From Agarilytica sp045430345 (lineage in GTDB: Bacteria > Pseudomonadota > Gammaproteobacteria > Pseudomonadales > Cellvibrionaceae): 64,000 nucleotides of DNA. The DNA lies in the NCBI GenBank assembly GCA_045430345.1, contig JAILXT010000001.1, positions 186,001 through 250,000 of the forward strand. The letters run 5' to 3'. Below, in pieces: positions 1 through 8,298 of this stretch. The notes under the pieces were generated by a model, which was not told the origin of the DNA, searched no databases, and was given only the letters and a program-made list of their open reading frames with translations. The first letter of the stretch is position 1, and each line of letters opens with the position of its first letter. The position numbers and the translations under genes were made by a program.

Positions 1-989
1 TGTTTGGCCGTTTCCCTCGCGTTGTTCGTGACCTCGCTCGGAACCTGAAAAAAGAAATTCGTTTGGATCTTCAGGGCGAAGAAACGGATCTCGATAAAAA
101 CCTTGTTGAAGCGCTCGCAGATCCATTAGTGCATTTGGTGAGAAACTCGGTTGACCATGGTATTGAATTGCCTGACGTTCGTGAGAAAAATGGAAAGCCT
201 CGTGAAGGCACCGTACTGCTAGCGGCGGAACAAGAAGGGGATCATATTTTACTTTCCATCACTGATGATGGTGGTGGTATGGATCCAGAGGCGTTAAGAA
301 CTAAAGCGGTCGAAAAAGGTATTTTAGACTCCGATTCTGCAGCGCGTCTTTCTGAGGTAGAAGCCTATAACCTGATCTTCGCGCCAGGGTTCTCAACCAA
401 GACAGAAATATCCGATGTCTCGGGCCGAGGCGTTGGCATGGATGTGGTGAAAACGAAAATCACCCAACTTAATGGGTCAATTGAAATTAACTCAAAGTTG
501 GGTGAAGGCACACGCATCGTTATTAAAGTGCCGCTAACACTGGCTATTATGCCTACGTTAATGATTTTGTTAGAAAATCAAACGTTTGCTTTGCCGCTTG
601 TCAGTGTGAATGAAATTTTCAATATGGATTTAGCGAAAAGCAATATCGTTGATGGGCAAGAATGTATCACCATCCGAGATAAAGCGATTCCTATGTTTTA
701 CCTAAAAAATTGGTTGATCAACGGTACCACGCAAGCGGCAGACCCAGATGAAGAAGGGCATGTCGTCATCGTTTCTGTCGGAACGCAACGTGTAGGTTTT
801 GTGGTTGACCAATTGATTGGACAGGAAGAGGTGGTGATCAAGCCGCTAGGTAAAATGCTTCAAGGCACACCCGGTATGGCGGGTGCCACGATTACCGGCG
901 ACGGAACAATTGCACTCATTTTAGATGTACCAAGTATGTTGAAAGAGTATGTTGGTAATTCAGGAAAAGCCGGCATCCGTGTTCCGTAA
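1..989 (+). CDS. cheA: Chemotaxis histidine kinase CheA, C-terminal part (5' end outside window)
   Basis: The reading frame is open from base 3 and enters from upstream, so only about 328 C-terminal residues are present. The visible part starts in the dimerisation/P4 junction (FGRFPRVVRDLA). It continues through the ATP-binding domain: N box HLVRNSVDHGIE, G1 box DDGGGMD and G2 box GRGVGMDVVK. It ends in a CheW-like P5 domain from about LTLAIMPTLMILLENQ onward. CheA autophosphorylates on a histidine in the missing N-terminal HPt domain and passes phosphate to CheY and CheB at the cytoplasmic face of the chemoreceptor array; P5 docks CheW. cheB follows after 57 bases and the gene order is that of Pseudomonas-type flagellar chemotaxis clusters. 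The true start cannot be given. Confidence 0.96.
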   Translation, partial: FGRFPRVVRDLARNLKKEIRLDLQGEETDLDKNLVEALADPLVHLVRNSVDHGIELPDVREKNGKPREGTVLLAAEQEGDHILLSITDDGGGMDPEALRTKAVEKGILDSDSAARLSEVEAYNLIFAPGFSTKTEISDVSGRGVGMDVVKTKITQLNGSIEINSKLGEGTRIVIKVPLTLAIMPTLMILLENQTFALPLVSVNEIFNMDLAKSNIVDGQECITIRDKAIPMFYLKNWLINGTTQAADPDEEGHVVIVSVGTQRVGFVVDQLIGQEEVVIKPLGKMLQGTPGMAGATITGDGTIALILDVPSMLKEYVGNSGKAGIRVP

Positions 990-1046
990 CTGTAGTTGAA
1001 CACTACTCGTTGTTATTTATCGAATTACCCATTTTGAGGAGGAGCT

Positions 1047-2165
1047 GTGCCTTACAGCGTGCTGGTTGTTGATGATTCAAATTTCTTTCAAACGAGATTG
1101 AAAGAAATTATTAACGAATCTCCGGATTTGAATGTCACCGGCATCGCGTCTAATGGCCAGGAGGCCATCGATATGGCGGCTAAGTTGAAGCCCGATATTA
1201 TTTCTATGGATTACGAAATGCCATTTTTAGATGGCGTCTCGGCCGTAAAAATTATCATGGAAGAAAACCCCATCCCTATTGTCATGTTTTCTTCAATGAC
1301 CTACGAAGGTGCGCGTATCACGCTCGATGCTTTGGAAGCTGGAGCGGTTGATTTCATGAATAAAAACTTTGCCGAAGTCTCGGCAAATTCAGTGAGTTTT
1401 AAAAAGAAATTTCATCAAAAGTTGGTGACTTTTGCAAAAAATGCAAATACATCGGCAGTGCAGTCCGCCGTAGAGCTGACGCGTGAGCCAGCTCCTGCAC
1501 CTGAGCCAGCGGCTCCGGTCGCGAGGAGGGAAGTGACACGTCCTCGTCCCGCAGTTTCTCGATCTACACCTTCCGCTGCGCCAGTCGCTAAAAGCCTAAA
1601 AGGTAAAGTAAAGCTCTTAGCGATCGGATCATCGACAGGCGGACCCGTGGCGCTTACCGATATTATCACGCAGCTACCTGCAGATTTTCCTTGCCCCGTT
1701 ATCATTATTCAACACATGCCAGAAAATTTTACCAAGGCATTTGCTGAGCGTTTAAATCGAAATTCTGCGTTAACGGTGAAAGAAGCTGAAACCGGTGATC
1801 GCCTTGAAAAAGGGAGCGTGTTAGTAGCACCTGGCGGTAAACAAATGATGATCGAGCGCACAGGCAATACCGTCAAAATTATTGATGGTGATGATCGTGT
1901 CAATTATAAACCCTGTGTGGATATTACTTTTGCTTCGGCTGCCTCAGTATTTGGTGGCGGTGTTTTAGGTGTTGTATTAACCGGAATGGGTTCGGATGGT
2001 GCAGACGGCGCGCGATTGTTGAAAGAAAAAGGCTCCACCATTTGGAGTCAGAATAAAGAAACCTGTGTTGTGTATGGTATGCCTGCCGCAGTTGCCAAAG
2101 AAAATATAACAAGTTGTGAGCTACCCCTAAAAGAGATAGCCCCAAAAATTATCTCAGAAGTCTAG
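1047..2165 (+). CDS. cheB: Chemotaxis protein-glutamate methylesterase/deamidase CheB
   Basis: The 372-residue protein removes methyl groups from receptor glutamates and deamidates glutamines, adapting the array after stimulation. Residues 1-120 form a response-regulator receiver domain with acidic pair D9/D10 and phospho-acceptor D55 in SMDYEMP. A proline/alanine-rich linker of about 60 residues follows. The C-terminal catalytic domain carries AIGSSTGGP (nucleophile about S196), a histidine in QHMPENFTKAF and an aspartate in LTGMGSDGADG. Translation starts at GTG, supported by a GAGGAG ribosome site just upstream. CheA, encoded immediately before, is the expected phosphodonor. All catalytic residues are present and the length is normal for the family. 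Confidence 0.97.
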   Translation: MPYSVLVVDDSNFFQTRLKEIINESPDLNVTGIASNGQEAIDMAAKLKPDIISMDYEMPFLDGVSAVKIIMEENPIPIVMFSSMTYEGARITLDALEAGAVDFMNKNFAEVSANSVSFKKKFHQKLVTFAKNANTSAVQSAVELTREPAPAPEPAAPVARREVTRPRPAVSRSTPSAAPVAKSLKGKVKLLAIGSSTGGPVALTDIITQLPADFPCPVIIIQHMPENFTKAFAERLNRNSALTVKEAETGDRLEKGSVLVAPGGKQMMIERTGNTVKIIDGDDRVNYKPCVDITFASAASVFGGGVLGVVLTGMGSDGADGARLLKEKGSTIWSQNKETCVVYGMPAAVAKENITSCELPLKEIAPKIISEV

Positions 2166-2214
2166 TTTATAGCCTGCTAGGAGACATTGATTCCACTAAC
2201 GTAGAAAGATCACC

Positions 2215-2955
2215 ATGGACTTATTAAGTTTTTTGGGCGTCATTATTGGTTTTGCCGCATTAATAGGAGGTAACTTCCTTGAAGGCGGTTCATGGGCGTC
2301 GTTAATTAATGGACCCGCGGCGATCATCGTATTTGGTGGTACTTTTGGTGCGGCAATATTACAAACGCCCGCAAGCGGCCTTAAGCGCGCACTATCCCTA
2401 TTTAAATGGATTTTTCGTCCTCCACATCAACAATTTAACACGGGTATTAAACACGTTGTATCGTGGGCAATGGCGGCACGAAAAGAAGGGTTGTTGGGCT
2501 TAGAAAATATTTCAGAGTCAGAAAAAGATCATTTCTCACGTAAGGGTTTGCAGCTTTTAGTGGATGGCAGTGAACCTGATGTGATTCGCCATGTGATGGA
2601 GACGGATCTCATTGTTGCTGAACAGCGTGACCATGAAGCGGTTCAGTTTTATGAAAGTATGGGAGGGTATGCGCCAACGATCGGTATTATTGGGGCCGTC
2701 ATGGGGTTGATCCATGTTATGCGCCACCTGGCGGACCCTGCAGAGTTGGGCCCTGGTATTGCTGTGGCTTTTGTTGCGACGATCTACGGTGTCGCGCTCG
2801 CCAATCTATTATTATTACCCATCGCGAATAAGTTAAAAGCGTGTATTAAAGAGCAGTCCCAATATAGGGAACTTATTATTGAAGGGATTATTTCAATCGC
2901 GGATGGTGAAAACCCTAAAGCGATTGAAATGAAACTGAGCGGCTATTTGCAATAG
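2215..2955 (+). CDS. motC: Flagellar motor stator protein MotC (MotA family)
   Basis: This 246-residue inner-membrane protein is the MotA-type half of a proton-driven stator. Four hydrophobic segments are visible, near residues 4-24, 33-50, 148-165 and 180-203. A charged cytoplasmic stretch between the second and third pairs contacts the rotor in this family. The PTIGIIGAVMGL and GIAVAFVATIYGVALAN segments are typical of MotA/MotC. Seven bases separate it from the MotB-type gene, so the stator subunits are co-expressed. In pseudomonads a second stator pair sits at this place in the chemotaxis cluster, which is why MotC is preferred over MotA; the cognate MotAB would be elsewhere in the genome. 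Confidence 0.93.
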   Translation: MDLLSFLGVIIGFAALIGGNFLEGGSWASLINGPAAIIVFGGTFGAAILQTPASGLKRALSLFKWIFRPPHQQFNTGIKHVVSWAMAARKEGLLGLENISESEKDHFSRKGLQLLVDGSEPDVIRHVMETDLIVAEQRDHEAVQFYESMGGYAPTIGIIGAVMGLIHVMRHLADPAELGPGIAVAFVATIYGVALANLLLLPIANKLKACIKEQSQYRELIIEGIISIADGENPKAIEMKLSGYLQ

Positions 2956-2962
2956 CCTTCCT

Positions 2963-3949
2963 ATGATTCGCCGTCCTCCTATTGAAACCAAAGTTAACCA
3001 CGAAAGGTGGCTGGTTTCCTATTCTGATTTTATTACATTGCTGTTCGCTTTTTTTGTGGTGATGTATTCGGTCTCCCATGTGAACGAACAAAAATATCGC
3101 CAATTATCTTCCACGTTAGAAAGCGCGTTTTCCTCTGGGGCATCGTCGATTGAAGATATATCTGAGATCGATCAAGAAAATCCAGATGCTCCCGCGTTAG
3201 CCGATGTGGAAGCCCTTGCCGATGATATTAAAGAAGCATTGTCGGGTGTTGTTGATGATGATCGCATTAGTATTTCGGGTAATGAACAGTGGGTGGAAAT
3301 AGAATTAAGCGCAGGCCTTCTATTTCAAACAGGTAAAGCGGATATCGGTGATGATGCAAGATCATTGCTCGCGCCGGTTGTTGAGATTATGGCGCCGTTC
3401 GACAACGCTGTTGCTATCGCAGGTCATACCGATGACATTCCGATTCGGAACGCGAGCTTTCAAAACAACTGGTCTCTGTCCTCTGCTCGCGCGGTCGCTG
3501 TTGTTAATTTTCTTGCTTATCAAGGGGTGAAGCCTGAACGTTTATCCGCCGTGGGTTATGGGGAGTATCGGCCTGTGGTGCCCAACGTGGACGATGCTTC
3601 ACGTGCACGTAACAGACGAGTTGTCCTTAAAATTGCAAAGAACGCTGTGCCCGCGCCAGCGCAGTCGATTGATGAATACAGTGCCGAGACTAATACAGGT
3701 TCTGAAGCGATCGTAGATGAAGAATCAGTTGATGGCTCTGAAACCTTCGCAAATGAGGCTGATGTGCCGCAAGCTGAGCAAATTACGACTGACGATGTGA
3801 ATACAAGTACAGTATTGCCGGACCCTGGTGTTAACCCTGTGCGCTTACAGGGGGGGGGCTTATTGTTTAGCAGTGATCCAGACCTACCTCGTAGCAATCC
3901 TCCCGTTGTCATCCCCCAAGAGGCGCCAGCGACCGAACTGGAGAACTAG
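2963..3949 (+). CDS. motD: Flagellar motor stator protein MotD (MotB family)
   Basis: The 328-residue protein partners MotC and anchors the stator to peptidoglycan. A short cytoplasmic N-terminus precedes one membrane segment, YSDFITLLFAFFVVMYSVS, whose D22 corresponds to the proton-carrying aspartate of MotB. Residues about 110-230 form an OmpA-like peptidoglycan-binding domain with AGHTDDIPI, NWSLSSARAVAV and ARNRRVVLKI. The last ~95 residues are acidic, Pro/Ser/Thr-rich and low-complexity, longer than in many MotB proteins. A run of eight G at 3850-3857 lies in this tail; the frame is intact through it, but such runs are prone to sequencing error. Confidence 0.93.
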   Translation: MIRRPPIETKVNHERWLVSYSDFITLLFAFFVVMYSVSHVNEQKYRQLSSTLESAFSSGASSIEDISEIDQENPDAPALADVEALADDIKEALSGVVDDDRISISGNEQWVEIELSAGLLFQTGKADIGDDARSLLAPVVEIMAPFDNAVAIAGHTDDIPIRNASFQNNWSLSSARAVAVVNFLAYQGVKPERLSAVGYGEYRPVVPNVDDASRARNRRVVLKIAKNAVPAPAQSIDEYSAETNTGSEAIVDEESVDGSETFANEADVPQAEQITTDDVNTSTVLPDPGVNPVRLQGGGLLFSSDPDLPRSNPPVVIPQEAPATELEN

Positions 3950-4171
3950 CGCTTATTGCTCTGGGTTACGTCTTGCACAGAGATTCGGCGCTGAAATCCC
4001 GGTAGGGTACGTTTATTGCTTTTGTTATATGAGCAGTAACAGAAAGTATTCGTGTGCGGTAAGGTTTTGCCGTGAGAGTGAGAAGTTGCGCGCAATTTGA
4101 TCGAGTTTCAAAATTGCCCGTGCCTCACAATCTATAATTAACGCAAGAGATAGTGATTGTAAGGGTGTAGT

Positions 4172-5023
4172 TTGCACGTTTGGACAGTATCAAATCAGAA
4201 AGGTGGTGTTGGTAAAACAACAACTGCCGTGTCGTTGGCCGGCATTGCTGCCGAGGCCGGGCGACGGGTATTGATGATTGATTTGGACCCTCATGGCTCG
4301 CTCACGTCGTATTTTCGTCTCGATCCCGATACGCAAGAAAACAGCGTTTACACGCTCTTTAGCGAACGGAAACGTATCTCGCGTGGGTTTGTTTCCGACC
4401 TCATATTTGAAACACCTTACGCGCGTATCCATCTTCTGGCAGCCTCGACGGCGCTAGCAACCCTGGAACGACAGGGGATCGGTGATGGTATGGGGCTTGT
4501 GCTTACCAAAGCGCTTGCTCAAGTATCGGATGAATATGATCTCGTGGTGATTGATTGTCCTCCCCAGCTGGGGGTGTTGATGGTGAATGCTCTGGCCGCG
4601 TGTGACGTGCTTATTATTCCCGTACAAACAGAGTTTTTAGCGATTAAGGGCTTGGAGCGAATTCTTCACACCTTAAAAATGTTGAGCCGTTCCAGAAAGC
4701 GGGACCTGTCTTATCTTGTGGTTCCGACAATGTTTGATAGGCGTACACAAGCATCCGTAGGCAGTTTACGTGCGATTAGAAATGACTACGGGGAAAATGT
4801 GTGGCCTGGCAAAATTCCTATCGATACAAAATTCCGTGATGCGAGTCGGGCGGGTATTCCACCGAGCCTCTATGAAAAGGATAGCCGGGGTGTTGCCGCA
4901 TATGCTTCGCTATTTGAGTTCTTAACGCCAAAAGGGGCGAAAAGCCGTGTGACTAGCGGTGCACCACAGAGTAAGGCGCATGATAAAGAAGATGATCAAC
5001 CGTTGAGACATCAGGAAGGGTAG
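4172..5023 (+). CDS. ParA-family ATPase of the chemotaxis cluster (ParC-like)
   Basis: The 283-residue protein is a deviant-Walker ParA/MinD ATPase. Walker A is QKGGVGKTTT (K10, K15), followed by DLDPHGSLTSYF and the Walker B strand VVIDCPPQLG. In Vibrio and Pseudomonas, ParA homologues in cheA-cheW clusters position chemosensory arrays at the cell pole and segregate them at division, with the partner protein ParP. The next gene here is ParP-like, which fits. The start is TTG, with an AAGGG site seven bases upstream and a 222-base gap after motD that may hold an internal promoter. The C-terminal ~30 residues are polar and probably disordered. Plasmid-type ParA is unlikely because there is no adjacent parS/ParB-type gene. 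Confidence 0.88.
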   Translation: MHVWTVSNQKGGVGKTTTAVSLAGIAAEAGRRVLMIDLDPHGSLTSYFRLDPDTQENSVYTLFSERKRISRGFVSDLIFETPYARIHLLAASTALATLERQGIGDGMGLVLTKALAQVSDEYDLVVIDCPPQLGVLMVNALAACDVLIIPVQTEFLAIKGLERILHTLKMLSRSRKRDLSYLVVPTMFDRRTQASVGSLRAIRNDYGENVWPGKIPIDTKFRDASRAGIPPSLYEKDSRGVAAYASLFEFLTPKGAKSRVTSGAPQSKAHDKEDDQPLRHQEG

Positions 5024-5027
5024 ATGT

Positions 5028-6261
5028 ATGTCTCATGATGTCGCAGATAAAGCATTAGCCGGTTACTTTGACGACCTCCTTGCAGACGAGGCTGCGGTAG
5101 AGGAGACAGAGGTAGTTGAGGTAACGGATACTCCTATATCGACGAGTGAAGCACGTGCTTCAGATGTAGAGGGTGAGCCACAAGAGCTCGTCGATGAAGC
5201 CCCTTCGGCAACTGCCACGCCAGAGACTGACGATAAGCAAGAAATAACAGATCCCGAATGCACTGCGGAACGTGACACTTCACCTCAAGACATACAGGCG
5301 CTACCTAAAGACGTGCCACCTACACATATAAATCGCCCTCAAACCTTGCAAGAAAAGGCTGAGGACGCGTTACGATCCCTGCCAGAGCNNNNNNNNNNNG
5401 CCAGAGCCAGAGCCAGAGCCACCGAAAGTGACACGAGTGGCTTCGCCTCCTATAGTGAAGCCAAAACCGGCGGAAAAAACGCAGGCTAAAAGTTTTGTTA
5501 GCGAGAATCTTGCGACCTTAGAAGCGCAAAAAAAGAAATTGCTTCAGCGTATGTTGGCTCAGCAGGCGGTGACGGAAGTTCAGCCTAAGGTAGAACAAAA
5601 AGTTGAACAGGAAGTTAAGGTCGAGCCGAAGATCACAGAAGAGGTGAAGGTAGCGCCCGCTGAGGTGGAGGCGCCGCCGGTCATTGAAGCGCTTGTTGAG
5701 GCTGAAGTTGCCCCGGTAGTGGTTGTAAACACCGACGTTGAAACTAATATTGCCGAGGAAAGCACAACCACCGAAAACTTCTTAACGTGGGGTGACAACG
5801 GGCGGCCGCGTTGGGCTGAAAATAACTTTGAAGTGCTGTTATTTGAAGTTGCGGGCTTGTCCCTCGCCGTTCCGCTGGTGGCCTTGGGGCAAATCGTACC
5901 TTTAGACAAAAAACTGACGTTTCTTCAGGGGCAGTCCGACTGGTTTATGGGGATCTTACCATCCTCCATCGGTGATATACGTACCATTAATACAGCGTTG
6001 TTTGTCATGCCTGAGCGAAACAACGCAGATTTTGCAGATAACGCAAAATATGTTGTGACCATAGACGGCTTCGCATGGGGCCTCGCTGTCGATAATGTGA
6101 AGCAACCGATATCGCTCGCTCCCGACGACGTTAAGTGGCGAACTGAGCGCTCAAAACGCCCATGGCTGGCGGGTACCGTTAAGTCCCACATGTGCGCACT
6201 AATTGATATACCCCAGATGGCAGAGCTTTTAGAGGGCTCTGATCACAACCGCCCCCACTGA
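5028..6261 (+). CDS. ParP-like CheW-domain protein, frame split by an 11-N assembly gap
   Basis: Two partial frames are best read as one gene. The first (5028 to the N run at 5389-5399) encodes an acidic, Glu/Thr/Ser-rich region of about 120 residues ending ..LPE. The second, in the +1 frame after the gap, begins PEPEPEPPKV and runs to 6261. It holds a Lys/Glu/Val/Pro-rich linker and a C-terminal CheW-like domain (FEVLLFEVAGLSLAVPLVALGQIVPLD... to about SHMCALIDIP). The domain order, disordered N-terminus plus CheW-like AIF domain, and the position after the ParA gene match ParP, which links ParC to CheA and keeps arrays polar. Both flanks of the gap are CCAGAG repeats; a gap of 10, 16 or 22 bases would restore the frame. 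This is therefore probably an assembly artefact, not a pseudogene. Confidence 0.82.
5382..5412 (+). repeat. CCAGAG tandem repeat with unresolved 11-N gap
   Basis: CCAGAG hexamers (coding Pro-Glu) lie directly on both sides of the N run at 5389-5399. The base before the gap is the first base of a CCA codon and the base after it is the last base of a GAG codon, so the true gap length must be 1 modulo 3, and 4 modulo 6 if the hexamer register continues. The deposited 11 breaks the frame. The copy number is unknown. Confidence 0.9.
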
Positions 6262-6381
6262 TTCCTTATTCTGACTGGCACAGAAGCTGCAATTAACTAT
6301 ATTAATAGGGTATTGCGGCTAAAATTTGACGCCGTTCAAACTTCGTCAATTCGTAAACCCTATTACAGTTGGAAGGCCAAG

Positions 6382-6867
6382 ATGAGTGTTAGTTTAAAGA
6401 AAAGTGAGGCGGGCGAAGACCCAATGTTGCAGTGGGTCACTTTTAAACTCGCGGGTGAAAAGTATGGTGTAAATGTAATGCAGGTTCAGGAAGTCTTGCG
6501 TTACTCCGAGATTGCTCCGGTGCCAGGTGCGCCAGCTTATGTTCTCGGTATTATTAATTTGCGGGGAAAGGTGGTTACGGTTGTTGATACGCGTCAACGT
6601 TTTGGTATCCCCACCGCAGAGTTGACGGATCATTCACGGATCGTGGTCATAGAAGCAGAAACCCATGTGATGGGTATTCTTGTCGATAGTGTTGCTGAAG
6701 TGGTGTATTTGCGTTTATCCGACATAGAAACGGCACCCAGTGTTACAAACGATGAGAGTGCTAAATTTATTCAGGGTGTATGCCACAAAAATGATGAGCT
6801 TTTGATACTCATTGAGTTAGACAAGTTGTTAACCGAAGATGAGTGGGCAGAAATAGACGCGTTTTAG
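6382..6867 (+). CDS. cheW: Chemotaxis coupling protein CheW
   Basis: The 161-residue cytoplasmic adaptor joins chemoreceptors to CheA. The protein is essentially one CheW domain: LQWVTFKLAGEKYGVNVMQVQEVL, the VLGIINLRGKVVTVVDTRQRFG core, VMGILVDSVAEVV and a C-terminal LLILIELDKLL. The ATG at 6382 is preferred over an earlier frame opening at 6313 because GGAAGG lies five bases before it and the upstream 23 codons look non-coding. It follows the ParP-like gene by about 120 bases and precedes the DUF2802 gene by 22, the usual order in Pseudomonas-type clusters. Confidence 0.96.
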   Translation: MSVSLKKSEAGEDPMLQWVTFKLAGEKYGVNVMQVQEVLRYSEIAPVPGAPAYVLGIINLRGKVVTVVDTRQRFGIPTAELTDHSRIVVIEAETHVMGILVDSVAEVVYLRLSDIETAPSVTNDESAKFIQGVCHKNDELLILIELDKLLTEDEWAEIDAF

Positions 6868-6889
6868 AGAATTAACCAATGGTGAATAT

Positions 6890-7333
6890 ATGCAGGGCCT
6901 AGATCAACTTATCAAATTTTATCCCCTTGTGGGGGCGGTGTTAGGACTTAGTGTATTTACCAGTGTCGTGTTGGCGCATTTGTTTGCACGTTCCAGCGTG
7001 AAAACACTTAGAAATATGCATTCTGCAGAAATTCAAAAACTCCAGACAAATGTCAGTGTACTCACTTCTGGCGCCTTAGGGATGGGGCAAAAAATGTTGA
7101 GTCTGGAAGCCAAGTATCAGCGCCTAAGGGAAGCTCAGGAAGAAATCAAACAAAGCGATCTCGAATTTTCTTATACCCAAGCGGAAAAACTTATTTCCCA
7201 AGGTGTGGATGATGTTGGCGTCGCAGCAAATAGCGGCTTATCTTCAACTGAAATCAATTTAATGCGAATGCTTCAAGGCAAGACGACAGAGGAATTCGCT
7301 CCCAAACCCTATGCGCCGGCTCATCATGCGTAA
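6890..7333 (+). CDS. DUF2802 membrane-anchored protein of the chemotaxis cluster
   Basis: The 147-residue protein has one N-terminal membrane segment (about residues 10-31) and a coiled-coil-like middle (SVKTLRNMHSAEIQKLQ..., LSLEAKYQRLREAQEEIKQ). Its C-terminal helix-turn-helix-like motif AEKLISQGVDDVGVAANSGLSSTEINLMRML is the recognisable DUF2802 signature. Members of this family regularly follow cheW in gammaproteobacterial flagellar clusters, but no biochemical role is established, so function is unassigned. Its end overlaps the next gene. Confidence 0.82.
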   Translation: MQGLDQLIKFYPLVGAVLGLSVFTSVVLAHLFARSSVKTLRNMHSAEIQKLQTNVSVLTSGALGMGQKMLSLEAKYQRLREAQEEIKQSDLEFSYTQAEKLISQGVDDVGVAANSGLSSTEINLMRMLQGKTTEEFAPKPYAPAHHA

Positions 7334-8006
7334 TCAAATGATCGCTAAAAGCTTTTTTGTGGGCGTCGTCTGTGTTTTCGCCGGGGCCTGTTCCGTGTCT
7401 GATCGCGTTACCTATGCCGATCAGGAAGGGCCTATACCCCCTCACGTCATTGAAAAAATTCAGAAGACCAAGACCGAAAAGGCCTGGGTTGTCGCTCACT
7501 TGGGCGATCCTTTTACGATCGATCGTGTAGAAACTACGGGTGTCAATTCAGAGATTTTGTACGAAATATACAGTTATCGTATCGCTCGTGCGTCTGTTCG
7601 TTCAGGGCATGTGGCTTACGTCTTTACGGTAGGTGGGCGTGAAGATCAGGTGGAATATTTTCACGTTGCATTCGAGAAAGATCAGGTGCAAAAAGCGTGG
7701 ATGGATAAATTCGCCCGTGCTCAACTGGGTACGCGCCTGCATCAAGAAGAAAAAGTACATACCGTGAAGGTCGCGTCGAAAGACGAGGTGCATCAGGTCG
7801 TCAATAAGCGTGAACCCATTAACTGGAAGTTACCGATTCTCAAGAAGTGGTTCGGAGGGGATCAAAATACTCAACCACCAGCAGATGACAGTGAAATGAC
7901 CGAACAAGAAGCCAGAAAAATGTTTAAAGATGTTGGCTCAGAGGGCAAGGCTTCACCCTCTGAGGTCAGTACCGAAACGGTCGATATGGCAAAGGAAGCG
8001 ATGTAG
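7326..8006 (+). CDS. Putative exported or lipoprotein of unknown function
   Basis: The 226-residue protein starts with a short basic segment, a hydrophobic core (SFFVGVVCVFAG) and a cysteine (AGACS). This could be a lipoprotein signal, although alanine rather than leucine at -3 makes the lipobox weak. The middle (AWVVAHLGDPFTID, ILYEIYSYRI, VEYFHVAFEKDQV) is weakly reminiscent of small BamE/SmpA-type folds; I would not claim that without a structure search. The C-terminal ~50 residues are polar. The ATG at 7326 overlaps the TAA of the DUF2802 gene; an ATG at 7311 or 7338 is also possible. It ends the chemotaxis gene run and may be translationally coupled to it. Confidence 0.7.
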   Translation: MRNQMIAKSFFVGVVCVFAGACSVSDRVTYADQEGPIPPHVIEKIQKTKTEKAWVVAHLGDPFTIDRVETTGVNSEILYEIYSYRIARASVRSGHVAYVFTVGGREDQVEYFHVAFEKDQVQKAWMDKFARAQLGTRLHQEEKVHTVKVASKDEVHQVVNKREPINWKLPILKKWFGGDQNTQPPADDSEMTEQEARKMFKDVGSEGKASPSEVSTETVDMAKEAM

Positions 8007-8011
8007 TTCGA

Positions 8012-8296
8012 TTATCGGGTGTACTGACACATATAGGCCGTATCCGTTTCCACTTTTAAATCAAATGACTTATTCGCTTCCACTTCAAAAACCTGCCCAT
8101 CAATAAAGACTTGCCAGTCGTCTTGTTCGGGGAGCTTTACAGTAAGTTCACCAGCAACAACCGTCATAATCTCTTTACAGTCTGTGCCAAAGGTATATTC
8201 GCCTGGGGCCATTACACCCACTGTGGCGGGCAGGGTTCTTGTTTGTAGGGCAATAGACTTAACCTTGCCGTCAAAATATTCGTTTACGTCTAACAT
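8012..8296 (-). CDS. ppnP: Pyrimidine/purine nucleoside phosphorylase PpnP (DUF1255)
   Basis: The 94-residue cupin-fold enzyme cleaves nucleosides with phosphate to give the free base and ribose 1-phosphate. The sequence follows the YaiE/PpnP pattern throughout: NEYFDGKVKSIAL near the start, GVMAPGEYTFGTDCKEIMTVVAGELTVKLP in the centre, and WQVFIDGQVFEV, FDLKV and YMCQYTR at the end. Length matches the family. It lies two bases downstream of the diguanylate cyclase gene on the same strand, so the two are probably co-transcribed. It converges with the chemotaxis-cluster end, only five bases away. Confidence 0.93.
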   Translation of the reverse strand: MLDVNEYFDGKVKSIALQTRTLPATVGVMAPGEYTFGTDCKEIMTVVAGELTVKLPEQDDWQVFIDGQVFEVEANKSFDLKVETDTAYMCQYTR

Positions 8297-8298
8297 GA

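Noticed and set aside
1415..1705. Minus-strand frame over the cheB linker
   Set aside because: It is the complement of a Pro/Ala-rich, GC-rich linker; no ribosome site and no family resemblance.
3850..3857. Frameshift at the eight-G run in motD
   Set aside because: The frame is open through the run and the C-terminal tail composition is continuous on both sides.
5028..5489. Short gene ending in ARARARA... after the N run
   Set aside because: The Ala-Arg stretch is the CCAGAG repeat read out of frame because the gap length is wrong.
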